Under the pieces are notes generated by a model that was not told the DNA's origin, searched no databases, and saw only the letters and a program-made list of their open reading frames with translations. Shown here in pieces: positions 34,219 to 46,754 of a DNA stretch of 64,000 bases; positions within the stretch are counted from its first letter, which is position 1, and every line of letters starts with the position of its first letter. The translations under genes were made by a program, and so were the position numbers. Origin of the DNA: Hygrophila difformis (lineage: Eukaryota; Streptophyta; Magnoliopsida; Lamiales; Acanthaceae); NCBI GenBank assembly GCA_030278955.1, contig JAOANR010000004.1, positions 17,422,526 through 17,486,525 of the forward strand, given 5' to 3'.

Positions 34219-37200
34219 TTATTGAGCATAAGCCGGTTCTGTTGTCATTTGAGCTTCTTTTTCGGGGTCGAACTGCCCAAGATACTCCTTCAATCTGTGT
34301 CCATTCACTACCAGCTCTCCTTTGTCAGTTCGGATCCTGACAGCTCCACTTTCAAACACGTGCACCACTTCGTATGGCCCTTCCCATCTGGATTTAAGCT
34401 TTCCGGGGAACAGCTTCAACCTAGAATTAAATAACAAGACATTCTGGCCAACATAGAAGTGTTTAGACTTAATACGACGATCGTGTAACTTCTGGGTCCG
34501 CTCTTTATAAATCCTCGAGCTTTCATAAGCTTGCGCACGTATTTCCTCAATTTCATTGAGGTCCAACTTGCGCTTACTCTGAGCAACTCGTGAGTCAAAA
34601 TTGAGCGTTCGTACGTCCCAGTAAGCCTTATGCTCTAGTTCTACGGGCAAATGACAGGCCTTTCCGAAGACGAGTCTGTATGGAGACATCCCAATGGGAG
34701 CCTTGAATGCAGTGCGGTATGCCCATAAAGCATCATTGAGCTTACGTGACCAATCTTTGCGAGTTGTCCCCACAGTGGCCTCGAGTATGTGTTTGATTTC
34801 GCGGTTTGAGACCTCGACTTGACCACTGGTTTGGGGATGGTAAGGCGTGCCGATCTTGTGGAGAATCCCATTTTTGCTCATAAGATTTGCAAATGCTTTA
34901 TTAACAAAATGGGTTCCTCCATCTGATATGATCACCCTGGGTACACCAAATCTATTGAAAATGTTATTTTTCAAAAATTTGACGACCTGGTTGCCATCAT
35001 TGGTTGGCAGTGCAACGGCCTCAACCCACTTGGAAACGTAATCGACAGCTACCAAGATGTAATGGTTCCCATCAGATGTCGGGAATGGTCCCATGAAGTC
35101 AATACCCCATACATCGAAAATCTCGAGAGTGAGAATTCCTTGTTGAGGCATCTCATCCCTCTTGGAGATATTCCCTAGTCTTTGGCATCTGTCGCAAGCT
35201 TTAACAAATGCTTTGCAATCTTCGTAAATGGTAGGCCAATAAAAACCGCACTCGAGCACTTTATGAGCTGTTCGAGTGGGGCCATGGTGACCTCCATATT
35301 CCGACTCATGGCATTTCTTAGCGATTTGATAAGCCTCGTGCTCAATTACACATCGTCTAATAATCGAATCTGCACAATGCTTGAAGAGATAAGGATCTTC
35401 CCAGAAGTAGTTAACTACATCTCGGTTGAACCTTGCTTTGTGGCTCCTGCTGTGAAATGGTGGAATTATTCCGCATGCTAAAAAGTTAGCAATATCGGAA
35501 AACCACGGACAAGCTTGATCATGAAGATGCAAGGCAAACAGTTGCTCGTCCGGAAAATTCTCATTTACGGCTAGCTCATTTTTATCGTTTTCTAGTCGAG
35601 ACAAATGATCAGCAACACCATTGTCTCTGCCTTTTCTATCTTTTATTATAATGTTGAATTCTTGCAACAAAAGTACCCACCTGATTAATCGAGGTTTGGC
35701 GTCTTGTTTGCTAAACAAGTATCTCAGTGCAGAGTGATCTGTGTACACTGTGGTTTTCGTACCAATAAGATATTGTCTGAATTTATCAAATGCAAAAACC
35801 ACAGCATACATCTCCTTCTCCGTGGTGGTGTAGTTAATTTGGGCCTCATTCAGGGCATGACTTGCGTAATGAATTACACAATGCTTCCCTTCCTTATGTT
35901 GCCCAAGAACTGCACCCACGGCGAGATCACTTGCATCACACATTACCTCGAAAGGCATTGACCAATCGGGTGGTTGCACTATTGGAGCAGAAATCAACAT
36001 CTCTTTGAGCGTGTCAAAGGCTTGAACACACGCTTCATTTATTACAAAAGGATTTTCTTTACAAAGCAAGTTAGTGAGCGGCTTGACAATTTTAGAAAAG
36101 TCTTTAATGAATCTCCGGTAGAAACCGGCATGCCCTAAGAAACTCCTAACTGCTTTTATTGAATTAGGCAATGGTAGGTTTGAGATGACTGAGACCTTAG
36201 CCCTGTCGACTTCGATGCCTGCGCGCGAGATGCGATGACCTAACACTATTCCTTCGGTGACCATGAAATGGCACTTCTCCCAGTTCAAAACTAAGTTGGT
36301 GTCCTCACATCTTTTCAAAATTTGTGCAAGATTAGTCAAGCATTCATCAAAAGTATCTCCATACACAGAGAAGTCATCCATGAAAACTTCAATGCATTTT
36401 TCGATAAATTCTGAGAAAATTGACATCATGCATCTTTGAAATGTGGCAGGCGCATTACAAAGTCCAAAAGGCATGCGCCTGTACGCAAAAGTTCCATATG
36501 GGCAAGTGAATGTGGTCTTGTCGTGATCCTCGCTAGCTATTACAATCTGATTATAGCTAGAGTACCCATCCAAAAAGCAGTAGTACTCCCTCCCGGCCAA
36601 CCTCTCCAGCATCTGATCAATGAATGGCAAGGGGAAATGGTCCTTCCTGGTAGCGGTATTGAGCTTCCGGTAGTCGATGCAAACTCTCCAACCGGTCACT
36701 GGACGCGTCGCCACTTCTTCTCCTTGCTCATTAGTCATTACACAGATCCCCCCACGTTTCGGTACGACCTGCACTGGGCTAACCCATTTGCTATCAGAGA
36801 TAGGATAGATGATACCAGCATCTAAGAGCTTGATAACTTCTTTCCTTACCACTTCCTGCATATGGGGGTTCAGACGCCTTTGTGGTTGCCTTGAGGGCTT
36901 GTACTCCTCTTCCATTAAAATTCTGTGCATGCAAACAGAGGGGCTTATTCCTTTTATATCAGAAATGGTCCATCCGATTGCATGTGCATATTTCTTTAGA
37001 ATGTCTACCAGAGCTTTTTCTTGTTCTTGTGTCAGCTTGGCTGACACAATCACCGGTAATCTTTTATGTTCAGCGAGAAAGACGTACTTAAGATGATCCG
37101 GAAGTATTTTAAGTTCAAGCTCTGGTGGGCATTCAACGGAAGGCAGTAATTTGCGAGAAATGGATGGGAGAGAGAGATCAGATTTACCTTCAGGATCCTG

Positions 37201-37659
37201 TGTCAGTACAGGATCCACTTCCTCCTCAGCGGTGCTTTCCTCTTCCTCCGCGATGAACTCAACCCCATCGAATTCTTCAAGGTCCCCAGAGATAGGGTCC
37301 TCGAAGTGGACAGCATTGCAGCTCCTTGGTTGCTCCGCACCTTCAGGCTTCAGTACCTGTTTTGGAACTTTGTTTGGCTCATCAGTCACGGAGTTTATGC
37401 TCTCATCCTCACTCCTACTTTCTATTACATCAAATATGGAACAAGATCCCTCATTCGGAAACTTCTGCAGTTGTTCCATGTCAAAGGTGATTTCTTTGTC
37501 ATCGACCCTCAATGTGACTCTTCCAGATTTGGCATCGATCAGTGCACCGCCAGTGGCCAGAAACGGGCATCCCAGGATAAGTGGCATTTCAGAGTCCTCT
37601 TCGATGTCGAGGATGATGAAGTCAACCGGGAAAAGAACATGACCGGTTTTGACTACCAC
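34219..37659 (-). CDS. Athila-like pol: protease end, RT, RNase H, integrase (1,146 codons)
   Basis: Intact frame. Residues about 1-60 finish the retropepsin ([15 protein letters not shown]). RT spans about 255-480 with [20 protein letters not shown] and the catalytic FMDDFSVYG (426-434). RNase H spans about 570-690 with Asp575 (CDAS), Glu614 (TTEKEMYA) and Asp641 (TDHSAL). Integrase has a zinc-binding [10 protein letters not shown] ... CDRC (791-825) and catalytic Asp854 (GIDFMG), Asp913 (ISDGGTHF) and Glu949 (GQVEVSNRE), with the canonical 35-residue D-E spacing. No chromodomain is seen, as expected for Athila. The ATG at 37659 is internal: the frame continues upstream through a TAG at 37705-37707 into protease and gag, so pol was made as part of a gag-pol polyprotein. 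All catalytic residues are present. Confidence 0.93.
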   Translation of the reverse strand: MVVKTGHVLFPVDFIILDIEEDSEMPLILGCPFLATGGALIDAKSGRVTLRVDDKEITFDMEQLQKFPNEGSCSIFDVIESRSEDESINSVTDEPNKVPKQVLKPEGAEQPRSCNAVHFEDPISGDLEEFDGVEFIAEEEESTAEEEVDPVLTQDPEGKSDLSLPSISRKLLPSVECPPELELKILPDHLKYVFLAEHKRLPVIVSAKLTQEQEKALVDILKKYAHAIGWTISDIKGISPSVCMHRILMEEEYKPSRQPQRRLNPHMQEVVRKEVIKLLDAGIIYPISDSKWVSPVQVVPKRGGICVMTNEQGEEVATRPVTGWRVCIDYRKLNTATRKDHFPLPFIDQMLERLAGREYYCFLDGYSSYNQIVIASEDHDKTTFTCPYGTFAYRRMPFGLCNAPATFQRCMMSIFSEFIEKCIEVFMDDFSVYGDTFDECLTNLAQILKRCEDTNLVLNWEKCHFMVTEGIVLGHRISRAGIEVDRAKVSVISNLPLPNSIKAVRSFLGHAGFYRRFIKDFSKIVKPLTNLLCKENPFVINEACVQAFDTLKEMLISAPIVQPPDWSMPFEVMCDASDLAVGAVLGQHKEGKHCVIHYASHALNEAQINYTTTEKEMYAVVFAFDKFRQYLIGTKTTVYTDHSALRYLFSKQDAKPRLIRWVLLLQEFNIIIKDRKGRDNGVADHLSRLENDKNELAVNENFPDEQLFALHLHDQACPWFSDIANFLACGIIPPFHSRSHKARFNRDVVNYFWEDPYLFKHCADSIIRRCVIEHEAYQIAKKCHESEYGGHHGPTRTAHKVLECGFYWPTIYEDCKAFVKACDRCQRLGNISKRDEMPQQGILTLEIFDVWGIDFMGPFPTSDGNHYILVAVDYVSKWVEAVALPTNDGNQVVKFLKNNIFNRFGVPRVIISDGGTHFVNKAFANLMSKNGILHKIGTPYHPQTSGQVEVSNREIKHILEATVGTTRKDWSRKLNDALWAYRTAFKAPIGMSPYRLVFGKACHLPVELEHKAYWDVRTLNFDSRVAQSKRKLDLNEIEEIRAQAYESSRIYKERTQKLHDRRIKSKHFYVGQNVLLFNSRLKLFPGKLKSRWEGPYEVVHVFESGAVRIRTDKGELVVNGHRLKEYLGQFDPEKEAQMTTEPAYAQ

Positions 37660-37704
37660 ATCCTTGAGGATTCCTACGGGCTTTGTAATTGATCTGTCTG
37701 CAAG

Positions 37705-40201
37705 CTACATCTTCATCTTGACTGGTTCAATCTCCCCGAGCCTTAGGCGAATTGCCATGGCTAAGGGCATCACATTGATGCTGGATCCTAGATCACATAA
37801 CCCCATGCTCACTTTGGCCTTCCCAATCTGTACTGGTAGCGTGCAACATCCAGGGTCTTCTTTCTTTTCGGGCAGTTTCTTCTGGACTATGGCACTGCAT
37901 GTGCTGTTGAGAACAATCACCTCCTCCTGCTCTACCTGCCTTTTCCCTGAAATCAATTCTTTCAAGAACTTAGCATAGGTGGGCATTTCTGAAATCATTT
38001 CCACGAGAGGAATGGTTATCTCTACAGACCTTAACCGTTCTAGAAATTTCTTGAATTTTAGGTCATGTTCCTTATTTTTAAGACGTGCTGGGTATGGCAC
38101 CCTTGGCATGTACTTATTATTGTTTGTTTTTTGTGGTAAAGAGAAGGAAGTTTTACCTTCAACCCTACCCTTTTCAGCTCCCTTTGCAGCTTCAGCCTGC
38201 GAAATAGCTGTTTCTGATTTGTCCTCGACCAGTCCAATACCGTCTCCTCCTTCGATCCTTTCATTTTCTTTTTCACCCTCCACTGGATCCTTTTCCTCCT
38301 CGGCCGTCTCTTTTCCATGTCCAACAATTCCTTTTAGAGTCTTGCCTCCCCACAATGTGATTGCTTTACACTGCGGATTAGCTTCAGTACTGCTTGGAAG
38401 TGTTCCTTTCCCCCTATTCTGTAGTTCCTTGGCCAATTGGGTGACTTGCGTCTCCACATTCTTGATTGATGACTGCAGTTGTTGGTTTATATCCTTCTGG
38501 TTGGCTATAAACTCGGTCATCAAGTTCTCCAGACGAGATGGTGGCCTTTGGTTATATTGTTGATTCTGATCAGGTTGGGATTGGAAATTCTGGAAATTCT
38601 GGCCTTGGTTCTGATTAGGCCTCTGTTGGATCTGAGGTTGGAAATTCTGATTCTGATTTTGAAAGTTCTGCACTCTTTGCTGGACGAATCCTTGATTCTG
38701 AGGTCTGAAGTTTTGCTGTGGGTTTTGATTTACGAACTGGTTGGGCTGGTTTGGCTGCAACAAATGCGCATTGAGTGCATTGTTGTTGGAATAGGAGAGA
38801 TTGGGATGGCGATTTTGGTAGTTCCCGGCATAATTACAACTCTCGGTAGCTATCTGTTGGCATGTATCAGTTGGATGAGGTCCCTGACACAGTCCACAGA
38901 CAACTCCCGATTGCTGTGTTTGAACTTGGTCTGATGAGGTTCCTGCCTGTTCCCTTCCCTTTATCCTGGCTCAGCTGTATCGCAGCTACCTGTTCTTGCA
39001 ATTTTTCAAAATCTGTTTTCCCTTCACTTACAGCAAAGACTTTTCTAGGAGGATCCTCCTTCCTATCATCTATGTTTAGGATGGATCTATTGACAGACAT
39101 TGTCTCAATCTTCTCCCAAGCTTGGTCCATAGGCAAGTGGAGTAAATGTCGTCCGCCAGCTGCGTCTAACATTGTTCTCCATGGATGGGTGAGTCCTCCG
39201 TAGAATTTCCTCAATTGCTCCCATGGTGCGTACCCGTGTTGGGGGCATCGCCTGATGAGGCCCAAGAATCTTTCTTTCGCATCATATAGTGATTCGTCTG
39301 GCTTCATTTTAAAATCTCCAATTTTAGCTCGTCCTTCCTCAATCTTTGATTCCGGAAAATACTTCAGCAAAAAGCTCCTCACCAAGTCTGCCCAAGTGCT
39401 CCTCAGATTGATAGGCAATGACTTATACCAGTCCCTGGCACCACTATATAAAGAAAATGGAAACAACATTAGCCTAATAGCATCAGGAGAGACTCCCTGA
39501 TTTTTGATTGTGTCGCAGAGCTCCAGGAAGGTCTGGAGATGATCATGAGGGTCCTCATGATTTGCACCGCAGAACTGATTATTTTGCACCAAATTAATGA
39601 GTGCCGGTTTGAGCTCGAAATTGCGTGCGGGAAAGTGTGCTCTCCCAGGTCCATCCAGATAGGGCTCTACTATTGGTTGCATGAAGTCTGCTGCTGCTTG
39701 CTGCTGTTGTTGATTTCCTTGTTCAGCATGGTTCTGGTACTGTTGGTGGTAATTGGGAAATTGCTGAAAGTTATGTGGATCTTGTGGGTTGTTCTGAAAC
39801 TGATCTGGATTGAAAGCTTGGTTTTGGTATTGTTGGTTTGGTATGTTTTGATTTTGGTGAAATTGGTTTAGGGGTGGTGGCGGTTGTTGGTGGAATTGCT
39901 GGTATTGTTGCTGATTGGGATTTGGTAGATTCTCCTCTTCGTTGGCACGATTAGGATGCTCTACCATTCCTCCGTCAGCTCCATTACCAGGGTTATTTGG
40001 TGGTTGGTCTATGGGTAAGATCGGGGGATTGTTCTGGTTATCTGCCATGTCTGATAGATCGCTGCTCGATGTTTCAGGTGAAGTGCGGGTCCGACGCTCC
40101 TGCTCTTTCCGTCTTCTGGCTTCTGCCCTCAGTTGGCGAGCGGTCCTTTCTATTTCTAGATCGAACGCTAGCTCCAGCAATGTGTTCCTCCTCCGTTGCA
40201 T
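37705..40201 (-). pseudogene. Athila-like gag and protease N-terminus, frameshifted
   Basis: The ATG at 40201 starts a basic N-terminus, then an Asn/Gln/Pro-rich linker, then the gag capsid-like domain (residues about 200-390; PALINLVQNNQFCG, DWYKSLPINLRSTWADLVRSF, KYFPESKI). The frame breaks between about 38990 and 38940; in the next frame lie the zinc knuckle CGLCQGPHPTDTC, NRHPNLSYSNNN, a Gln/Asn-rich stretch and the protease active site CDLGSSINVMP (about 37820-37790). A TAG at 37705-37707, most simply CAG to TAG, separates this from pol. Known role: particle assembly and polyprotein cleavage. One frameshift and one nonsense codon disable this copy. Confidence 0.9.
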
Positions 40202-40330
40202 AAGCAGTTGGTATCAAGATTTTGACAGTACCTGTACAATCCCCAAGTTAGTGATGGTTTGATAGTATATACAAAAACTATCTATGAGTAAATCAGGAGT
40301 GTAATTCTCCTAGTAAACGGCGCTGCATCC

Positions 40331-40348
40331 TCCCCGGCAACGGCGCCA
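40331..40348 (-). other. Primer binding site for tRNA-Asp(GUC)
   Basis: Plus strand TCCCCGGCAACGGCGCCA equals the 3' 18 nt of plant tRNA-Asp including CCA, as I recall that tRNA, and abuts the 5' LTR at 40349. tRNA-Asp priming is usual for Athila. Confidence 0.93.
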
Positions 40349-42951
40349 TGAAACTTTTGACGAGCTTCACTAACACGAGTAATTTTCTGAAATATCAGGT
40401 TTGGATTATTAAATGAAAAGATTTATGATTTAGGGAAGGGGTTTAAGGATATATGAAGATTTCCCTTTTTATTACTCATGTGGGGTGTTTTAATCTCAAA
40501 CGGCGCTGTGGTCCTCCCCGCCATGAAACTTTTGACAAATATCACGGTGCAACCGGGATTGACCTTCAGTCTGTCACCCTGAAAGTCCTTGGTATCTGCG
40601 CCATGATACTTCTCATAATTTCATGTCACGGAAGCACCTGCCATGAAGCTTTTGAACATCTTCCCACTATATGAGTATTTTCCCAAAATGTTGTGTTTTT
40701 ATTTACTCGTGTCAAGAAACTGTGCTCCCGAAAGCGCACGGGTCAAAAATTGCAGTAATTTATAGTAAGTACCGGATCGTTCACTGGAGGATGTGCGATG
40801 GAAGCAGGGCCCACGTCGTTTACTAAGATTTTCCACTCGGTTACTCGTTTCAAGTTTTGCAAGGTTTTCTAACAACTACTTGACATGAATTTAAAACCAG
40901 ATCATGAAAGCAGTAAAAATTATTCTACAAAGCATGGTAAACTAGGTCGAAGAAAGCAATTAAATCTATACTACGAAAGCAATATGAAACTGTGCTACAC
41001 TATCTAGAGAGCAGGTTTAAATATGACAGAAGGGACAGGGAGGAAATAATAAAGATTGGACAAGATTCAGATGAAACACAATTAAACTTCCATTTTTATA
41101 CACAGATCTTGCTTGGGAGAATCCTCTAGTTAGCAAACTCTCATGCTTTCTGCACCATGTTCCCTTTAACAGACAGGTACTTATGGTGAGAATTTACATG
41201 CTCTTAAGACAAAAATTTCTAAGATACCACGGACTTATAACTCCCTCCACAGGCCTTGTGAAGTTACATTACATATCTGTGGTGGACAAGCAACACCTAA
41301 CATATCATTAGTTGACATGCCAAGTACTCCTATCATTCCCCCATGTCACGCCCAAAGTTTCAAATCAAGCCCCAAACCATTCCATAACTCTCAAACCTTT
41401 TAACAGATGGACAACCCCTAATTCTTCCGAGTGACCTCTATGAAAGCATTTAAAGGAAAGCAGTAAGAAAGCTGTAAAGAAAGCATTTAAATCTATCACT
41501 CGGAATCGTTAAAAACGTCTCTTTCCGTTAGTATAAGAGAGCCCCTGGTCTTGGTGACCAGATGCAGATCAAGAACCCCCGAGATATCAATAAGCCACAG
41601 GGCTTACAACATCTGGGTAGTTATGAGATACAAACTAAATGAAACAGATCCATAAATGAACCTATTCCGGATGTACTCACTCAAGACTCAATTCTAGACT
41701 TTGGCAGAAGAAGATAGTAGTCGAAGGAATACTCGACCTTACCTTATAAATTCACCAAGGCCTATATGTTGTTCCTCTAGTATTATTTATCACATCTCAT
41801 CTACACCCAAGTGGATGCTGACTTAATGCGATATCTAATATCAGATTTCCAACACACGGCAATTTTGAGAAGCAAATGAATATTTGAAAATCATTCCCTA
41901 AACAGGTACTAGACTCTCAATCAAAACACAGATCCTTTCAGTCTAGATAAGACCTAATCGCTGACTCTGCTTCTAAGCTCTCAAAATCAACCCCCAGTGG
42001 AATATGAATTAGTCATAACTGTTGAATTTATCCCTTACTCAGATCCGGATTTTACAAAGGAATTTTTGTTGGAAATTTATTATGCAGCATCTGATTTAAA
42101 TCAAGACTTCTGTGTCCAAGGAGAAGGATCCCCAAAATAGCATTAAGATCAGAACATCTACATAATAGTATCATGCATACAAGTATATGAAAAGGAAAAT
42201 AAAATACCCCAAAATATATGGTGGGGTTAGACAGAATGCGATACACAAAGTTGGATTAGCCTGAGATGAGAAGAAATCGGCTAAAAAGAGTGCCAGAGAT
42301 AGTTGGGGTTTTCCGGACTGCAAACATCTGCTATCCGGTTCCCAATTATCCCAGATGACTGATTTTAGACAAAAAGAATTCCAAACAACGGTGACCGCCG
42401 CCATTTAGTTTTCTTTTGTCTGTGAGTGGAAGAAGAACCCACATATTTCTTGCTGTAATATTTCTCAACTGATGTTGGTCGACATCAGTTGATACTAATG
42501 CAACTTGAATTCAGGTTGAGAAATTAAGATAAAGAAAATTAAAACTGTGTCTAATTAGGAATTGGCTGAGTGACTAATCGAAACTCTTAGTGAAGAGAAC
42601 GCTCGCCGAAGCTTCCACCAACCACTAACCAGATCATGCAAAATAACAGATAATAATTGACACACAGAAGACGGGTTAGTCGATATCCCTGCGAAGGGAC
42701 CTTTCACCAACATTAATCTGTGGTGTTTCTCATTATCCGTTCATACACACAACGAAGGAGAAAGTATGAAAGTAAGAAAATATTTTTGGTATTGTGTGGG
42801 TGTTAAGCACACAATAAGTGGACACTAATGGATTGAAATGTGTAATGGATAGAAATCAGATGAATTGGGCCCAGGCCCAATACATCCATGCAACTTACAC
42901 AAATCATGAAGAAAAATATTTTTTGGAGTTTTCAAAATAGAAGGGATAGTT

Positions 42952-43413
42952 CAATTCGAATTATTGGGGTAATTCGAATTGAGAATGCATGAAGGATGAA
43001 GTAGTACTTTACCCAATTGATCATTGCCAGAAATTGGAATATCATCAAATTCGAATTATTGACCAATTCGAATTAATTCGAATTGGACAACTCGAATTGA
43101 CGAAGTCCTTTTCTTGCTCAAATTGACTAAGGCATTTACCTCAAGGGGAAGGTGAGTTCGAATTGTTCAGCAATTCGAATTAATTCGAATTGCACAATTC
43201 GAATTGGTAAGAGATGGAAAATAAACTAAGGCATGAATGGATGGTATGCAATACAATGTGGTCTCTCTTGCCAATTCGAATTGTTGAACCAATTCGAATT
43301 AATTCGAATTGGAGAATTCGAATTGGTTAGAGACCACATGAAGGAAATTTTTGGTTGTGCAATTCGAATTTCTTAGGCAATTCGAGATAATTCGAATTGC
43401 CTCAATTCGAATT
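42952..43413. repeat. Palindromic cassette array 1 (5' LTR)
   Basis: Same five AATTCGAATT cassettes as 23636-24098; the last one is intact here (AATTCGAATTACAC) where the 3' LTR has AATTCATATT. Confidence 0.93.
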
Positions 43414-44279
43414 ACACATTTTCAAACAACAACAATTTTTGTTCTCACAAGTATGGGTTAGGTGAACACTGTGCGGTTAATGATGGATTTAGATTTACCA
43501 AATCCCTCATCTCACATCAATGTCACTTCACAGCCACCCTAGTGAGGTTTTCAAGAAATAAACAAACACATGTCCAGTGGGTATTGGCAAGATTCAAACC
43601 CTATTTCTACAAACAAAGGATCAAAGATCAAAGAACCTAAAACATCTAGTTATCTAAGAACTACATGAATAAACTAAGAACACTCAAGTTATCTAAGGAA
43701 GCATAAAATACAAATCAAGGCAGGAAAAATAAGGCATAAAGATAAATACTAACAAGCCTAAAAACGTCTAAGACCTAAGAACACTTATTTGAAGCTCTAA
43801 GGCACAAAATCAAGCTAACAACCCACCAAACATGCATTTATTAAGTTTGAATGTCAACTAGGACATAATAAATGTAACCTAGTTGAAACAAACAAACCTG
43901 CTAAGCATTTATTTCTAAAGAAAGCATTAAAGAGTGCCAAACACATGAATAACACCATTTCTGGAAATTTTTCTTGTATTGACACTGTGAAAGCAAAATA
44001 AAGAACCCAAAACCATCATTAACTTGAAGGTAGGGTTTATTCTAACTAGAAAGCTTGTAAAAATTCTGGAAATGGCTACTCTAAGGGTTATACAAACTGC
44101 TTCTACACTAAACTAAGATCAAAGCATGTAAAGATTACACTACTTGCAAGAAAAATAAACTAAACTAAACTAAACTACCTACCTAACCCTTAAGGGGTGT
44201 GGAACCTCCTGCTGTTCTTTTTGTCCCAGCTGCTTTTTGGCCAAATTCTTGATCTCCGGATTCTGTTGTGGAAGGTCTG

Positions 44280-44288
44280 CTTTTATAG
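44280..44288 (-). promoter_or_regulatory. TATA box of the 5' LTR (gag-pol promoter)
   Basis: Minus strand CTATAAAAG in the same context as 24964-24972, about 75 bp downstream of array 2. Confidence 0.65.
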
Positions 44289-44364
44289 ATAAATTTCGAA
44301 ACCCTAGGCCCACCAGTGTTGTGCTCATGCTTCACAGCTTTCTTTGGATGAATTTTTGAGTGAA

Positions 44365-44764
44365 GTTCGAATTATCTCAACCAATTCGAATTAATTCGAA
44401 TTGTGAGATCTCTTCCTTGAGCTGGAATTGTGGCCTTCAGTCATCAATTCGAATTAATGTGAAGAATTCAAATTGGTCTTTTCTCGAATTGGATGAGGTT
44501 TCTGCTTGGCCTCCTTGCATTTGTGGCAATTCGAATTGTTTGTGCTAATTCGATTTAATTCGAACTAGACAATTCGAACTGCACTTCTTCTTCTTGCCTT
44601 TGGGTTTCTTCTCTCTTCATTCCCTAATTCGAATTAATTCGAATTTGAACAATTCGAATTAGGCTTCTGCATCCCTTCCAACACTTAACCATTTCTTTGT
44701 TCTCTTCAGCAATTCGAATTGTTTGTGCCAATTCGAATTAATTCGAATTGCACAATTCGAATTG
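44365..44764. repeat. Palindromic cassette array 2 (5' LTR), upstream of TATA
   Basis: Five cassettes; the distal one (44708-44764) is complete, with outer units and the 20-bp core, and shows the ancestral form of the cassette that lost 24 bp in the 3' LTR. Confidence 0.93.
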
Positions 44765-45062
44765 TGCTTCAACACTTGACCAAATTTCAGTTGTGGGATT
44801 TTCAATCTTTTTCCCATCTTTTCATTCCTTTTTCTTTTCTTTTTCCTTTTTTCATGTTTTTGGATTTTTCTAACACAAATACAATTTAAAATTGCATATT
44901 TTGTGTCTTTTTATTACCGGCTTGATGTTTTTACAAACTAGCATTAATCTGTCAAATTCAACTGCTTTCTTATTGAAATAAGATGGAAACACGATCAAAA
45001 TGTCCGTCTCAGACACGGAAATGGATTGGAAATAATGGACAATTTTGGCCATTATCAGACGT

Positions 45063-46152
45063 CTAGTTCGAAAACTTGTCCAAACAAGAGCATCTACTTG
45101 TGATGAGCTAAAATGCAAAAGAAAATGTTGCGAGCACACTTGGAGGCCATTTCAAAGGAGCTTAAAGGCATGAAGAAGAATCCAAGGCATGTGATGACGT
45201 GGCACAGGATGACATGGCATATGATGACATGGCAGGATCGAGTTCCACGGAGGCATCAAGATCACAAAAAGAAGCTAGGTGGAAGAAATAAAGGCATTTG
45301 GAAAAGAAAAGAGGAAGAAAGAGGCTTTAAAGAAGAAAGACATGTTTTGGAATATGTTCACCTATGTTTTTATGACATGTCCAAAATCAATCTAGTTTAG
45401 GATATGTCTTATATTTTCCAGCTTGTAAATGTCTACCTAAGACATATATGGAGAGACATCCTAATACTAGGTGTACTAGGATCATACTAAGATCATGTCT
45501 TAACGGGAGTTGTGCTTGTGAGGAGTTGAGAGGAGGGAGTTATTTGCTAGTTTCTTAGGGCTTTTTTTGGCAACATTGCCCTTCATTTTTGGGACTTGGT
45601 GGACGTCCAAGAGGTCTTTAAAAGATCCCCTCCATCACTTGTAAACACTAGTTTTTGTTGAATGAAAAATTGATTCCCTTTGATGAAGAAGAGTTCTTCA
45701 TTATCCTCTGAGAAGTGTTTCTTCTCTTATCCCTTTCTTTGAGTGAAAGATGGTTCTCTCAAAGTTTTGATATCCCACATACCTTTTCTTCTCACAGATA
45801 CGCGGCCACATATTCCTTTCATCTTCCCCACTATGGCCAAGAATTGAAGAGAGGCAATGCATGACAAATTGGTTCCAAGATCTAGCATGTTGGGGTCGTG
45901 ACACGAGGAGGCTTTGAAGGAGGCGCCCACAGGGTCTATCTTGAAGATTTTTTCTAAGGCGGCGTATGGTCCGATTCTAGAAGGATCCAGGTCTTATGAG
46001 CTTGTGGAATCGGTCTCAAGAACACATCCTTCCAAGTATCTTATTCTTTTCCTTTGTTTTTGATAGTTTTCCTTGTTTTGATCTTTTTGCATCTTTTCCC
46101 TTGTTCTTTGTTTTGATCTCATTTCGAATTAAACACTTGACGATCCGTGGCA
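45063..46152 (+). repeat. LTR-like sequence upstream of a primer site; limits uncertain
   Basis: No coding domain is seen. The sequence has a TTTAAAAGATCCCC promoter-like block (about 45617), long T/C-rich stretches (46020-46120) and ends ...CGATCCGTGGCA 10 bp before a tRNA-iMet-type primer site, as 5' LTRs do. The left limit is not identifiable because the Athila-like element inserted at 45058. It may be a solo or truncated LTR of another element. Confidence 0.45.
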
Positions 46153-46162
46153 GCTATTCTTG

Positions 46163-46180
46163 TGGTATCAGAGCTCTCGG
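46163..46180 (+). other. Primer-binding-site-like sequence (tRNA-iMet)
   Basis: TGGTATCAGAGC matches the complement of the initiator tRNA-Met 3' end. No recognisable gag follows, so the element is truncated or decayed. Confidence 0.6.
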
Positions 46181-46754
46181 TACACTAGCATGTTCATCTT
46201 GAAGTTTTGTAGTAGTTGGGAATAGTTACGTGAGTGTGAGTGGCAATGTAGTTTGTATATTTTGATTTTGAAATTGCCATCGATTTTGTTGTATATTGAT
46301 CTGAAGTATAATTTGAGGTTACGGTTGTAATCGATAGGCGAGTTCGATTGAATCAGATATAAAGCTCGCTGAAAACGATGAAGAAATGACTTTCGACGAA
46401 GAGTAACCATTTATCCCGCCACGTTTTGGAAAATTCCGACCAACTTTCTTCATATTGATAAACGGTTATTTTTTTTTTTTTTTGAAATTTGAGCACATAT
46501 TTGCGTTTCTCATATCGAAAGGAATTGAATGCATATAAGTTTCACCATCTTCGAAAGAGTTTGGAGGAACGTCGGATTAACTATTCACCTTTTTTCTCCG
46601 GCGAGCCAATTCCTTTCCGGCGACGGTTTTCACTCTAAAAATGGTTATATGATCCTTGGAGGTGTAGATTCATCTTCCAAACTGACTTTGTTAATTCAAT
46701 TGACTCTATACAAAGTTTTGAATGATCACGGTTGAGATTTGGGGTGGTTGGGGT
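46181..46754. other. Intergenic sequence, nothing recognised
   Basis: Mixed-composition sequence with one poly-T run (46469-46485). Frames are at most about 80 codons with no domain. Confidence 0.5.

Larger units (their letters stand above)
21035..45057 (-). mobile_element. Complete Athila-like Ty3/gypsy element, 24,023 bp
   Basis: Two LTRs of 4,684 and 4,709 bp (21035-25718, 40349-45057) with TG...CA ends are flanked by perfect target duplications GACGT (21030-21034, 45058-45062). On the minus strand the order is 5' LTR, tRNA-Asp primer site, gag, protease, RT, RNase H, integrase, a 2.6-kb spacer with an internal promoter, ORF3, 1.6 kb of 3' UTR, PPT-like sequence and 3' LTR. Comparing the LTRs by eye I find about 28 substitutions in 4.68 kb (about 0.6%), so insertion is recent; one 24-bp deletion in a repeat explains most of the length difference. 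Despite this, gag-pro and ORF3 carry nonsense and frameshift changes. The size is far above the 10-12 kb usual for Athila and in the range known for Ogre elements. Confidence 0.95.
40349..45057 (-). repeat. Athila-like 5' LTR (4,709 bp)
   Basis: Same organisation as the 3' LTR: terminus copies at 40349, 40524 and 40644; array 1 at 42952-43413; TATA box at 44280-44288; array 2 at 44365-44764. It drives gag-pol on the minus strand. Confidence 0.95.

Noticed and set aside
45113..45400. Small protein gene (95 codons)
   Set aside because: Lys/Arg-rich frame with no domain, inside LTR-like sequence upstream of a primer site.
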